Assembly (NCBI GenBank): GCA_946553025.1
Contig: CAMNRM010000016.1
Span: forward strand, 17,877 to 81,876
DNA from: an uncultured Clostridium sp.
Lineage (GTDB): Bacteria; Bacillota; Clostridia; Lachnospirales; Lachnospiraceae
Direction: 5' to 3'
Length of the DNA: 64,000 nt
Part shown: positions 42,172-50,336 of the stretch, piece after piece
How positions within the stretch are numbered: position 1 is the first letter of the stretch
Layout of the letters: every line of letters starts with the position of its first letter
Program-made: the position numbers and the translations under genes
The notes under the pieces: generated by a model
What the model was told of the DNA's origin: nothing
Seen by the model: only the letters and a program-made list of their open reading frames with translations
The model's database searches: none

Positions 42172-43476
42172 ATGAAAAAAATATCTGTAATCATGCCAGT
42201 ACATAATACGGGAATGTTGTTAAGCAAGGCTATCAGGACACTTGAGAAACAGAGCCTAAAAGATTTTGAACTTATTTGTGTTGATGATGCCTCCAGTGAC
42301 ATTCTTACATTACAGACGCTTGAGCTTTATGAGTGTAAATGTCCGTTTATGAAGGCTGTGTACTTAAAAAATAATGTGGGTGCGGCAGAGGCAAGGAATA
42401 TAGGGTTGGATATGGCATCAGGGGAGTATGTTATATTTTTGGATTCGGATGACGAGTTCAGTGAAGTGCTTCTGGAAACCATGTATGACTGTGCTGTTCA
42501 AAACCGTTCGGATATGTGCTGCTGTGGGTATGAGGAGTTTTATGAGGATAAACAGGGGAGGCATAGTCTGGGAATACATTTTCCGAAAGAACAGGGAACG
42601 ACAACACAGGGATGGTTTGCTTTGGAGGATTTAGATGAAACGGCATTGATCTTGTGGACATCAGCACCATGGAAATTATTAAGAAGGGAGTTTGTTCAGG
42701 AGAATGGAATCCGGTTTCAGACATTGTCTTCAAGCAATGATGTCTATTTTTCCTGTATGGCTGCGATTTTTGCTCGGCGGATATGTTATACAAACTGTGA
42801 CAGCCCATTGGTTTTTTATCGACAGAATGTAGATGGACAGATATCGGCCAATCGAAATCCAGGGAATTTGCTGAAAGCAGTGGAATGGCTCATGGAGGAT
42901 TTAGTACATAGAGGAATAAATGTTAATTCCATAAAAATAAAGATAGCCGTATTTCTCTACGACCATGCGGCATATGAACTGAGAGCAAGTCGGAATGGGG
43001 AACAAAGCCGGAAGTTCTATGATGATTTGAGGCGTTTTGCTGTAGAACACAAAGAGGAGATGCTTTTTTCCCATTCCCAGTTTAGATATTTTCAGGACAA
43101 TCTTTTAAAGCAGGAGTTTGACAGTGGTTGGTTTTTACTAATTGGTGATTACAGAGCACAACTAGAAAGACGGGCAGAGGATCTGATAGAAGAGTTAAAC
43201 AGGTATCAGAAGATTGTTTTATGGGGAATGGGGAAGCGGGGGGAAGCTTTTCAGTATTTTTGCAGGATGAAAATGATAGAGTTGGCGGGAATTGCGGATA
43301 GAAGCAACAGGAATGTGGGTGGTGTCACAGAATATGGATTTAAAATTGTTGATAAAAACTGTGCCCTGGTTATAGGGGATGTGATTGTAGCATCCAACAG
43401 AGAGATTTATTGTTCTTTGCTTGCCGCACATAAGGGAATACAGTGCATTGATTTGAGCTGTTATTGTCCCTATTGA
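42172..43476 (+). CDS. Family 2 glycosyltransferase with C-terminal GxGxxG module
   Basis: The 434-residue protein starts KKISVIMPVHNTGMLLSKAI, has CVDDASSD and YVIFLDSDDEFSE (DxD region), and carries the segment FQTLSSSNDVYFSCMAAIF, which is nearly the same in the glycosyltransferase at 39363. The two are therefore paralogues. The C-terminal 90 residues form the recurrent module (KIVLWGMGKRGEAFQYFCR, then LAGIADRSNRNVGG). Base composition is less AT-rich than 34-42 kb, suggesting a different origin of the 42-46.8 kb half. Sugar specificity is unknown. Confidence 0.88.
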   Translation: MKKISVIMPVHNTGMLLSKAIRTLEKQSLKDFELICVDDASSDILTLQTLELYECKCPFMKAVYLKNNVGAAEARNIGLDMASGEYVIFLDSDDEFSEVLLETMYDCAVQNRSDMCCCGYEEFYEDKQGRHSLGIHFPKEQGTTTQGWFALEDLDETALILWTSAPWKLLRREFVQENGIRFQTLSSSNDVYFSCMAAIFARRICYTNCDSPLVFYRQNVDGQISANRNPGNLLKAVEWLMEDLVHRGINVNSIKIKIAVFLYDHAAYELRASRNGEQSRKFYDDLRRFAVEHKEEMLFSHSQFRYFQDNLLKQEFDSGWFLLIGDYRAQLERRAEDLIEELNRYQKIVLWGMGKRGEAFQYFCRMKMIELAGIADRSNRNVGGVTEYGFKIVDKNCALVIGDVIVASNREIYCSLLAAHKGIQCIDLSCYCPY

Positions 43477-43510
43477 CCCCAATATTATTTTGGTAAAGGA
43501 TGGATGTTTT

Positions 43511-44728
43511 ATGTCTGAAATTTCGGTTATCGTTCCAATTTATAATGTAAAGTCTTTCTTGCCCCAGTGTATTGAGAGTATCCTTTGCCAGACATATAAA
43601 GATCTTGAAATTATCCTAGTGGATGATGGTTCTACAGATGAATGTTATGAGATTTGCGAGGAATACAGGCGAAGAGATTCCCGTATCATCGTAATTCATA
43701 AAGAAAATGGTGGTCTGGTCAGTGCTCGCAAGGCAGGTTTTCGTGCTGCTTCCGGTTTGTATATTGCCTATGTGGATGGGGATGACTGGATAGAGCCGGA
43801 TATGTATGAATGTATGTACAGGAAGATGAAAGAAGAAGCTGTGGCTGTGGTTACGTGCGGACATTATGAAGATATCGGAAGAATGCAAAGGAAAGTGTTC
43901 CATGGGATAGAAGAGGGACGGTATGGGCAGCAGGGACTGCAAAGGGTCGTATATCCCCGGATGATTGCAGGCAGCGGCTTTTTCGAGTGGGGGATGTTCC
44001 CCAGTCTTTGTGATAAGATATTTCGCCGGGAATGTTTGGAGAGGTTTTTACTTGCAGTGGATGAGCGCATTGAGATGGGTGAAGATGCTGCATGTGTTTA
44101 TCCTTGCCTTTTGCATGTGGAGAGCATCTATGTGATGAGCGATTGCCTGTATCATTACAGGCAGACCTCTTCTTCTACGGTCAGAAAAATCAAGGCTCAG
44201 GAAGAGGAGAGAGCACGGTTTAGGATTCTGTACCAGTCAGTGAATCAAAGTCTTGAGAAATATGTGGATATCTTTGATTTGCGGGAACAGTGGAAACGAT
44301 ATGTTCTGTTTTTGATGGTTCCCCGGGCAGATACCCTACTGGAAGGGATGGGGCAGATGGACTATCTGTTTCCCTTTCCGGGAGTAAATAAAGGAAGCAA
44401 TATCATTCTTTATGGGATGGGAGCTTACGGCTGGCGTTTGTATCGGTATTTGAAAAAAACTGGTTTTTGTAATGTCGTGATGGCGGCAGACCGAAACTAC
44501 AGGGAACTGAACCAGCAAGGGATACCAGCCAGAAATCCGGATGAGATTGGGAGATATTCATATGATGCTATTGTTGTGGCAAATTCTTTTGCTTCCGTGC
44601 GCAGGGCGATCTATGATGAGTTGATTCAGAAATATCCGGCAGAGAAAGTTCATGTCATGGATGAAACACTTATTATGAGCCATGAAATACAAAAAAGGTT
44701 TGGATTAATAGATTCTGAAGAACTATAG
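43511..44728 (+). CDS. Family 2 glycosyltransferase with C-terminal GxGxxG module
   Basis: The protein of about 405 residues has a classical GT2 start (EISVIVPIYNVKSFLPQC), LVDDGSTDECYE and YIAYVDGDDWIEPDMYE, i.e. the EpsJ/CpsJ-like capsule type. The C-terminal part contains the module starting NIILYGMGAYGWRLYRYLK and VVMAADRNYRELN. ATG 43511 is favoured because AAAGGA stands about 10 nt before it and the family start follows; the open frame goes back to a TTG at 43490. It stops 7 bp before the next gene, so both are in one transcript. It adds a sugar to the surface polysaccharide or glycoprotein. Confidence 0.88.
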   Translation: MSEISVIVPIYNVKSFLPQCIESILCQTYKDLEIILVDDGSTDECYEICEEYRRRDSRIIVIHKENGGLVSARKAGFRAASGLYIAYVDGDDWIEPDMYECMYRKMKEEAVAVVTCGHYEDIGRMQRKVFHGIEEGRYGQQGLQRVVYPRMIAGSGFFEWGMFPSLCDKIFRRECLERFLLAVDERIEMGEDAACVYPCLLHVESIYVMSDCLYHYRQTSSSTVRKIKAQEEERARFRILYQSVNQSLEKYVDIFDLREQWKRYVLFLMVPRADTLLEGMGQMDYLFPFPGVNKGSNIILYGMGAYGWRLYRYLKKTGFCNVVMAADRNYRELNQQGIPARNPDEIGRYSYDAIVVANSFASVRRAIYDELIQKYPAEKVHVMDETLIMSHEIQKRFGLIDSEEL

Positions 44729-44735
44729 AGGAACA

Positions 44736-46820
44736 GTGCAGAAAATAAAGTGGGTGAGGGATAAGTTGACAAAGATAGAAGAGGTGTTAAAACAAAATAA
44801 AGGGAGTAAAGCAGCACTTTATGGCCTTGGGACAGAAACAGAGAGATTTTTAAATGAGCATAAGGAAAACATGTCAGTTGTTGGACTTCTGGACGGCTTC
44901 CGTGAAGAGGGAGAACTATATGGTTGTCCCATCATTTCGCTTAAATCAGCTATTGCAAACGGGGTTTCTCTTATTATTGTCATTGCTCGTCCGGGATCGT
45001 GTAAAGCAATTACTCGGAGGATTGGCCATGTTTGCAGGGAGCATCATGTGGCGCTGCTGGATGTTAGGGGCTGTGACCTCCTTGCTCCGAGGGCAGTTGC
45101 ATATGATTTTTGTGATGTAAGAGGAGAGAGCAAGGCAAAGCTGATGAGAAAGATAGAGAGGGCAAAGATCGTCAGCTTTGATCTTTTTGATACACTTATC
45201 ATGCGGAAGGTATGGGACTATACAGACTTGTTTGAGTTGCTGGAAAAAAAGCTGATTGGGCAGGGGATATATATTCCTGATTTTTCCAGACTGCGCCTGT
45301 CTGTGGAAAAAGAGTGCTCCAAAAACTGTGCGCCGGATCTTGTGGAGATTTATGAAGAGGTATTAAGGAGGGCAGGCGGCAGCTTTTTTTTGGCTGAAGA
45401 GTTGGCTGAAATGGAGTGGAAACTTGATTTTTCTCTGATGCTTCCAAGAACCTCAGTCTGCGATGTCTTTCGGGAAACTGTGTCAGCCGGGAAAAGGGTG
45501 GTAATTACTACAGACAGCTATTACCACCGGTATCAAATCAGGCAGATTTTATCTAGATTCCATTTGGAAAATGATGAAGCACTTCTTGTTTCCTGTGAGA
45601 AGAGAACATCTAAAACTCAGCAGTTATTTAACTATCTGAAGGATATGGGCGATGGCTATGGGAAAGATATTTTGCACATCGGTGATAGTATAACAGCAGA
45701 TATTGAATTTGCTCAAAAGCAGGGAATAGAAACCTACAGGATTTACAGTGGGAGTGACCTTTTTGATCTGCTCGGAGGCATGGGCATGGAAACGGAAATC
45801 CAAAGCCTTTCTGACAGAGTAAAGACAGGGCTTTTTGTATCGAGAATGTTCAATGATCCATTTATGTTTGAAGAGGATGACCGCAGGCTTACTGTTTTGG
45901 ATGCAGCAGATATCGGGTATCTTTTTTGTGGGCCAATGATTACAGATTTTTTGCTCTGGTTATATGACAGGATAAAACAAGAGAAATATTTGCAAATTTT
46001 GTTTTGTGCCAGGGACGGATTTCTTGTAGGCAGGTTGTACCGCAGGATTGATAGGGAAACAAAGGCTTTTTATTTTCTTACCTCTCGGACAGCAGCAATT
46101 CGGGCAGGAGTTGAAAATAATGCGGATCTTGCTTATGTTAACAGCATGAAATTCTCTGGAACAGGAGCAGAAAGTCTGCGTGTCCGTTTTGGGATAAAGA
46201 CATCTGATATTCAAAATGAGAAAGCAGGAAATGAGGTTATATTAAATCGATCTGGACTGCTTCGTGCCAATTACAGAAAATATATTTGTAAGCTGGGGAT
46301 AAGCGAAGATAAAACGGCGATGTTTGATTTTGTGGCAAAGGGAACGACACAGATGTATATTCAAAAACTTTTTCCGCAGCATATCAAAGGTTTTTATTTC
46401 CTGCAGCCTGAGCCGGAATTTATGGCAGATAGGGGAGTGGATATCGAACCCTTTTATTCTGATGAAGAGAAAGATAGAAGTGTAATTTTTGATAATTATT
46501 ATATCCTTGAAACTATACTAACTTCTCCCTATCCACAGGTTGAGGAATTTGATGAGAATGGCAATCCAGTCCATTCCCAGGAAACACGAAGCGGGAAAGA
46601 TATTGAGTGTTTTAAGCGGGCACAGAATGGGATTGTGTCATATTTTGAGGATTATATCAGCATTTTGCCGGAAGCAGAGCAGATACAGAATAAGCGACTT
46701 GATGAAATGTTTCTTGCATTGGTAAACCGTGTAAACATTAAAGACAGGGAGTTTATGGAACTGACAGTGGAAGATCCGTTTTTTGGTAGGATGACAGCGA
46801 TAAGAGATGTTATTGGATGA
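44736..46820 (+). CDS. HAD-type hydrolase-like surface-polysaccharide protein with N-terminal GxGxxG module
   Basis: The 694-residue protein begins (GTG, after AGAGGA) with the cluster module KAALYGLGTETERFLNEHKE (about residues 21-40). It continues with a HAD-like domain: VSFDLFDTLIMRKVWD holds the DxD-type nucleophile motif (about residues 150-155), then VVITTDSYY and LHIGDSITADIEFAQKQGI complete the HAD core. A large C-terminal half follows with ILFCARDGFLVGRLYRR and FDFVAKGTTQMYIQKLF. Proteins of this build occur in capsule and glycan loci, where the enzymatic target is unknown. It ends the glycan cluster and is followed by a hairpin terminator. Confidence 0.78.
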   Translation: MQKIKWVRDKLTKIEEVLKQNKGSKAALYGLGTETERFLNEHKENMSVVGLLDGFREEGELYGCPIISLKSAIANGVSLIIVIARPGSCKAITRRIGHVCREHHVALLDVRGCDLLAPRAVAYDFCDVRGESKAKLMRKIERAKIVSFDLFDTLIMRKVWDYTDLFELLEKKLIGQGIYIPDFSRLRLSVEKECSKNCAPDLVEIYEEVLRRAGGSFFLAEELAEMEWKLDFSLMLPRTSVCDVFRETVSAGKRVVITTDSYYHRYQIRQILSRFHLENDEALLVSCEKRTSKTQQLFNYLKDMGDGYGKDILHIGDSITADIEFAQKQGIETYRIYSGSDLFDLLGGMGMETEIQSLSDRVKTGLFVSRMFNDPFMFEEDDRRLTVLDAADIGYLFCGPMITDFLLWLYDRIKQEKYLQILFCARDGFLVGRLYRRIDRETKAFYFLTSRTAAIRAGVENNADLAYVNSMKFSGTGAESLRVRFGIKTSDIQNEKAGNEVILNRSGLLRANYRKYICKLGISEDKTAMFDFVAKGTTQMYIQKLFPQHIKGFYFLQPEPEFMADRGVDIEPFYSDEEKDRSVIFDNYYILETILTSPYPQVEEFDENGNPVHSQETRSGKDIECFKRAQNGIVSYFEDYISILPEAEQIQNKRLDEMFLALVNRVNIKDREFMELTVEDPFFGRMTAIRDVIG

Positions 46821-46883
46821 CAATATATACAAATGTAAAACAAATCCGGTCGATTTAAAATCTGTTGGGTGCACTTGAAATAT

Positions 46884-46918
46884 AGAAATTTATGCCGCCT
46901 GTTCGGCGGCAGATTTCT
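46884..46918. terminator. Hairpin terminator between the glycan cluster and AAA copy 3
   Basis: AGAAAT and GCCGCC (46884-46899) pair with GGCGGC and ATTTCT (46905-46918) around a short loop, with AT-rich flanks on both sides. It lies between convergent genes and could serve both. Confidence 0.7.
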
Positions 46919-46949
46919 AAAATAAGTGAACATCCAGCAAAGGATAATT

Positions 46950-48521
46950 TTATATCTCTTCAATCAAACACTGATGTTTTTTTGTCCTTTTACTGTAATT
47001 GATTCCCACCAGCAATATTTGATTTGTAGATTGCTGCATTTTTTTAATATAGGTTTTTTGTTTTATTTGTTTTATTGCTTCCTGGGGTGATTTATTATAT
47101 TTTAATTCTAAGATGATACCTGGAATTCCTTTCTTCCTTGGGATCATCAGGCAATCGGCAATTCCTTTTCCGGCATTTTCTTCAAATTGGAGATAATAAT
47201 CTTCTTGTGCAGCATAATAGGCCAGATGAATAACACATTTTAAGGTATGTTCATTATTGTATTCTTTAAATTCTTGCAGATCATCGTGAATATCTTCAAG
47301 GAAAGATGCAACAACATCGGCTTTTTTGTTTTGTGTTGCTGTCAAAAGGTTTTTGGATTGTCTTAGCAATTTGGTTAGGATTCCCCACGACATTTTCTTC
47401 ACAGAGTTTGTAAATTCCTCAGCCAGTTCTTTATTGGGAATCCAGGCTTTTCCGCTGCTGTAGGTCAGATAGCCCAGGTGGATCAGTGCAGTGATAATTT
47501 CATCTTTGTTTTGAAAGCTGTTTAAATCATTGGAAAAACCCAGTACGTCGACTTCAGCGGATTCTCCTGTCAGCATCTGTATAATTGCTGTTTTCAGGCC
47601 ATCGAAATCCTGGGTAATATATTCCTCTAATTCCGAGTAGCCGCCGGTTTTATTCCAGTAATCCCGGCATTTTTTCTCACGGATGGCTTCAACGACAGAA
47701 CGGGGATTATAGATATTTCCGTATTCTTCTGCACAATATCCGTCATACCATTCTTTTAATTCCTCTAAGGAAGGTGCTCCGTGCTTTTTGCAAAGTTCCT
47801 TTACTTCATTTTCCGTAAAACCAAAAAAGGGAGCCAGCTTCTTTGGCTCTAACATGGTAAATTCCTGAAACATGTTCAGGGCAGAACCGGTGTTATATTT
47901 CTTTACAGGAAGAATTCCTGTCATATAGACCAGTTCAATGTATTCTTTATCTTTAAAAAGAAGGCGGAGGAAGTCCAGAAAGATTTCCTGCTCTTCTTTT
48001 TCCTGACGTTTTGTCCGGAAAATGCTGTCCCATTCATCAATAAGAAAAATAAATTTTTCACCGGTTAATTGACAGATTATATCCAGGGATAAAGATAAAT
48101 CACAGGATTCATCCAAGATATCCGGGAAGGTATTCTGTAAATCTTTAAGTAATCTGGAGGAAAACAAAGAAATACTTTCTTGTATGCTGCGTTCTTTGTT
48201 AAAATAATCATTGAAATTGACGAGGATGACATTGTGTGCATTAAGGTGCTGCTTAAACGTTTTTCCCTTTGCTGCATGCAGAGGCAGAAAAAGCTGTTCG
48301 GTGTGGATTCCTTTTGTATAGTAGGCCGCCAGCATTTCTAAAGCCATAGTTTTTCCAAATCTTCGGGGTTTGCTCACACAAACCCATTTTTCTTTTGTGG
48401 AAATTTTCTCGTTAATTTCTTCAATCAGCCCGGTTTTGTCCACAAAAATCTTTCCGTTCAGCAGTTCAGAAAAGCCATCCCCGTTTTTATTGCGGTTAAG
48501 AAAATATCGATAGGTCTGCAT
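46950..48521 (-). CDS. AAA-ATPase-like protein with PD-(D/E)XK nuclease-like domain (copy 3)
   Basis: The 523-residue protein is of the same subfamily as copy 1 (26613). Shared blocks include SKPRRFGKTMALEMLAAYY (P-loop), LIDEWDSIFR (Walker B), VYMTGILPVKKYNTGSALNM and WYDGYCAEEYGNIYNPRSVV. The C-terminal nuclease-like core is GKGIADCLMIPRK and GIILELKYNK, and both proteins end in a similar LLVGINYSKRTKKHQCLIEE. It is intact. The gene has a consensus promoter of the TTGCTA-17-TATAAT cassette type 31 bp upstream. It closes the variable island next to the infC operon. Confidence 0.88.
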   Translation of the reverse strand: MQTYRYFLNRNKNGDGFSELLNGKIFVDKTGLIEEINEKISTKEKWVCVSKPRRFGKTMALEMLAAYYTKGIHTEQLFLPLHAAKGKTFKQHLNAHNVILVNFNDYFNKERSIQESISLFSSRLLKDLQNTFPDILDESCDLSLSLDIICQLTGEKFIFLIDEWDSIFRTKRQEKEEQEIFLDFLRLLFKDKEYIELVYMTGILPVKKYNTGSALNMFQEFTMLEPKKLAPFFGFTENEVKELCKKHGAPSLEELKEWYDGYCAEEYGNIYNPRSVVEAIREKKCRDYWNKTGGYSELEEYITQDFDGLKTAIIQMLTGESAEVDVLGFSNDLNSFQNKDEIITALIHLGYLTYSSGKAWIPNKELAEEFTNSVKKMSWGILTKLLRQSKNLLTATQNKKADVVASFLEDIHDDLQEFKEYNNEHTLKCVIHLAYYAAQEDYYLQFEENAGKGIADCLMIPRKKGIPGIILELKYNKSPQEAIKQIKQKTYIKKMQQSTNQILLVGINYSKRTKKHQCLIEEI

Positions 48522-48551
48522 GGTTTACCCCCTTATTTTATTTCTACCATT

Positions 48552-48580
48552 ATTATAGAAAAAGGGAAGAAAAATAGCAA
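48552..48580 (-). promoter_or_regulatory. Promoter cassette TTGCTA-17-TATAAT, copy 3
   Basis: On the minus strand TTGCTA (48580-48575) and TATAAT (48557-48552) have the 17-nt spacer TTTTTCTTCCCTTTTTC, which differs from copy 2 at only two positions. It directs AAA copy 3. Confidence 0.9.
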
Positions 48581-48652
48581 CAGAAAAATTGATAACAGAA
48601 AGATTAATAATAAGAAAATAGAAAAATCCCGGGAAAATCCTCAAAAATTCTC

Positions 48653-48681
48653 TTGACATTTCCCAACATCTGTAGTATCCT
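48653..48681 (+). promoter_or_regulatory. Promoter of the infC-rpmI-rplT operon
   Basis: TTGACA (48653-48658) and TATCCT (48676-48681) are spaced by 17 bp. It opens a leader of about 330 nt before infC. Confidence 0.8.
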
Positions 48682-48689
48682 GTATAAAG

Positions 48690-49010
48690 TTGTGAGAGTG
48701 TTACAGCGAACATAAGGGAATAGTAACAGGTAAACAACGACAGGAAAGCAGGTATCCGCCTCACCTTGGCACGTCGAATAGTCCTGAACATGAATCAGCA
48801 TGGAACTGCAGACATGAACTTTAAGTCTGCCAAAGGATTACCGTGACCCGGGTTAATAGTGAAGAAAACTGACCGGACAGGAGAAGCTGTCAGGGCAGGT
48901 GGTTTTCATGGGGAAAGGTGGATAGCTTGGCTATTCGCTTTATTTTGTTGCAGGTAGGTTTAAAAATTTAGAAATTTTAGAAATCTGGAGTAATCCATTG
49001 GAGGTGTACG
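48690..49010 (+). promoter_or_regulatory. Long 5' leader of infC, probable ribosomal-protein autoregulatory leader
   Basis: About 320 nt between promoter and infC contain no good ORF but several G-rich and hairpin-forming segments. Near the end is GGATAGC-ttg-GCTATTC (about 48922-48938) followed by CTTTATTTTG, an attenuator-like element. In Firmicutes the infC operon is known to be regulated through such leaders by L20 and by its unusual start codon. Which of these acts here is not shown by sequence alone. Confidence 0.55.
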
Positions 49011-49013
49011 ACT

Positions 49014-49529
49014 ATTAGCGAATTAATGATTAACGAACAAATCAGAGATAAGGAAATTCTTCTGATTGGCGAACACGGAGAGAAACTGGGAATAATGTCT
49101 GCCAGGGATGCTTTGAAGCTGGCACAGGACGCAGAGCTTGACTTGGTGAAAATCGCTCCGACAGCAAAGCCGCCGGTATGTAAGATTATCGACTATGGCA
49201 AGTACCGCTATGAACTTCTTCGGAAGGAGAAGGAGGCAAAAAAGAAGCAGAAGGTAATCGAAGTCAAGGAGGTTCGTTTATCTCCGAACATAGATACCAA
49301 TGATCTGAATACGAAAACCTCGGCTGCCAGAAAGTTTCTGGAGAAGGGGAACAAAGTAAAAGTGACATTGCGTTTCCGTGGTCGGGAAATGGCACATATG
49401 AACCAGTCCAGATATATTTTGGATGAATTCGCTCAAAGTCTGGCCGATATTGCTGTTATCGACAAGCCCTCGAAGGTGGAAGGAAGAAGCATGGTAATGT
49501 TCTTAACCGCGAAAGCGTTAAAGAAATAG
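49014..49529 (+). CDS. infC: Translation initiation factor IF-3, ATT start
   Basis: IF-3 discriminates start codons and prevents premature subunit joining. The protein has the family start INEQIRDKEILLIGEHGEKL, the linker and a C-terminal domain with KTSAARKFLEKGNKVKVTLRFRGREMAH. The ATT at 49014 is proposed as start: GGAGGTG (49000-49006) stands exactly 7 nt before it, whereas ATG 49026 is 19 nt away from that site. This gives 171 residues. A non-AUG start is well known for infC and makes IF-3 repress its own translation. rpmI follows after 24 bp. Confidence 0.95.
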   Translation: MSELMINEQIRDKEILLIGEHGEKLGIMSARDALKLAQDAELDLVKIAPTAKPPVCKIIDYGKYRYELLRKEKEAKKKQKVIEVKEVRLSPNIDTNDLNTKTSAARKFLEKGNKVKVTLRFRGREMAHMNQSRYILDEFAQSLADIAVIDKPSKVEGRSMVMFLTAKALKK

Positions 49530-49553
49530 GATGGAAATAAGGAGGAAAATACA

Positions 49554-49751
49554 ATGCCTAAGTTAAAGACAAGCAGAGCTGCTGCAAAGCGTTTTAAAAA
49601 GACAGGAACTGGAAAATTAGTTAGAAATAAAGCTTATAAGTCCCATATCTTAACGAAGAAATCCACCAAGAGAAAGAGAAATCTGAGAAAAGATATCGTT
49701 ACCGACCCGACAAACAGCAAGGTAATGAAGAAGATTTTACCATATCTGTAG
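49554..49751 (+). CDS. rpmI: 50S ribosomal protein L35
   Basis: The 65-residue basic protein is a complete L35, with [20 protein letters not shown] at the start and KRKRNLRKD near the end. GGAGG lies before the ATG. It sits between infC and rplT in the classic order and is cotranscribed with them. Confidence 0.97.
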   Translation: MPKLKTSRAAAKRFKKTGTGKLVRNKAYKSHILTKKSTKRKRNLRKDIVTDPTNSKVMKKILPYL

Positions 49752-49782
49752 ATTTTAAGGTTAAGAGAAGGAGGAATTACCC

Positions 49783-50139
49783 ATGGCAAGAATAAAAGGC
49801 GGTTTAAACGCGAGAAAGAAACATAACCGAGTATTAAAACTGGCAAAGGGCTACAGAGGTGCCCGTTCCAAGCAGTATCGTATCGCAAAGCAGTCCGTAA
49901 TGCGTGCGCTGACCAATTCCTATGCAGGACGTAAGGAGAGAAAAAGACAGTTCCGTCGTCTTTGGATTGCACGTATCAATGCAGCGGCAAGAATCAACGG
50001 CTTATCCTACAGCAGATTTATGTACGGCTTAAAGCTGGCCGGTGTAGAGATGAACCGCAAGATCTTATCCGATATGGCGATTAACGATGCAGAAGGTTTT
50101 GCAAAGCTGGCTGAACTGGCAAAGGCAAAGCTGGCATAA
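49783..50139 (+). CDS. rplT: 50S ribosomal protein L20
   Basis: The 118-residue protein is full-length L20, an early 23S rRNA-binding protein and, in other Firmicutes, the autorepressor of this operon. Recognisable blocks are [36 protein letters not shown] and [25 protein letters not shown] precedes the ATG. A strong terminator 70 bp after the stop ends the operon. Confidence 0.98.
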   Translation: MARIKGGLNARKKHNRVLKLAKGYRGARSKQYRIAKQSVMRALTNSYAGRKERKRQFRRLWIARINAAARINGLSYSRFMYGLKLAGVEMNRKILSDMAINDAEGFAKLAELAKAKLA

Positions 50140-50208
50140 ATAATTAGAGATAAAAGAGCAAAGATATAAAATTTAAAGATAAAACGTTAAAGACAAAATG
50201 TAAAATAA

Positions 50209-50249
50209 GAGGGCAGCCAAAGTGTATTTCCATCGGCTGCCCTCTTTTT
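50209..50249. terminator. Intrinsic terminator after rplT
   Basis: GAGGGCAGCC (50209-50218) pairs perfectly with GGCTGCCCTC (50235-50244), then five T. It also lies downstream of uxaC on the other strand and may stop leftward transcripts. Confidence 0.93.
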
Positions 50250-50256
50250 GCCTGTT

Positions 50257-50336
50257 TATTACTGCTTACTTTTATTACAGCTTAAACTTATTACCGCTTA
50301 GACCTATTACAGCTTAGACCTATTACAGCTTAAACC
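50257..50336 (-). repeat. 16-bp tandem repeat at the 3' end of uxaC
   Basis: Five units of the form TTATTACAGCTTAAAC run from 50257 to 50336 (50257, 50273, 50289, 50305, 50321). The rightmost unit contains the last codons and stop of uxaC (minus strand). The others are duplicated copies beyond the stop, with a few base changes. Confidence 0.9.

Noticed and set aside
48525..48791. 88-codon frame on the minus strand
   Set aside because: It covers the promoters of AAA copy 3 and infC on opposite strands and has no protein-family features.
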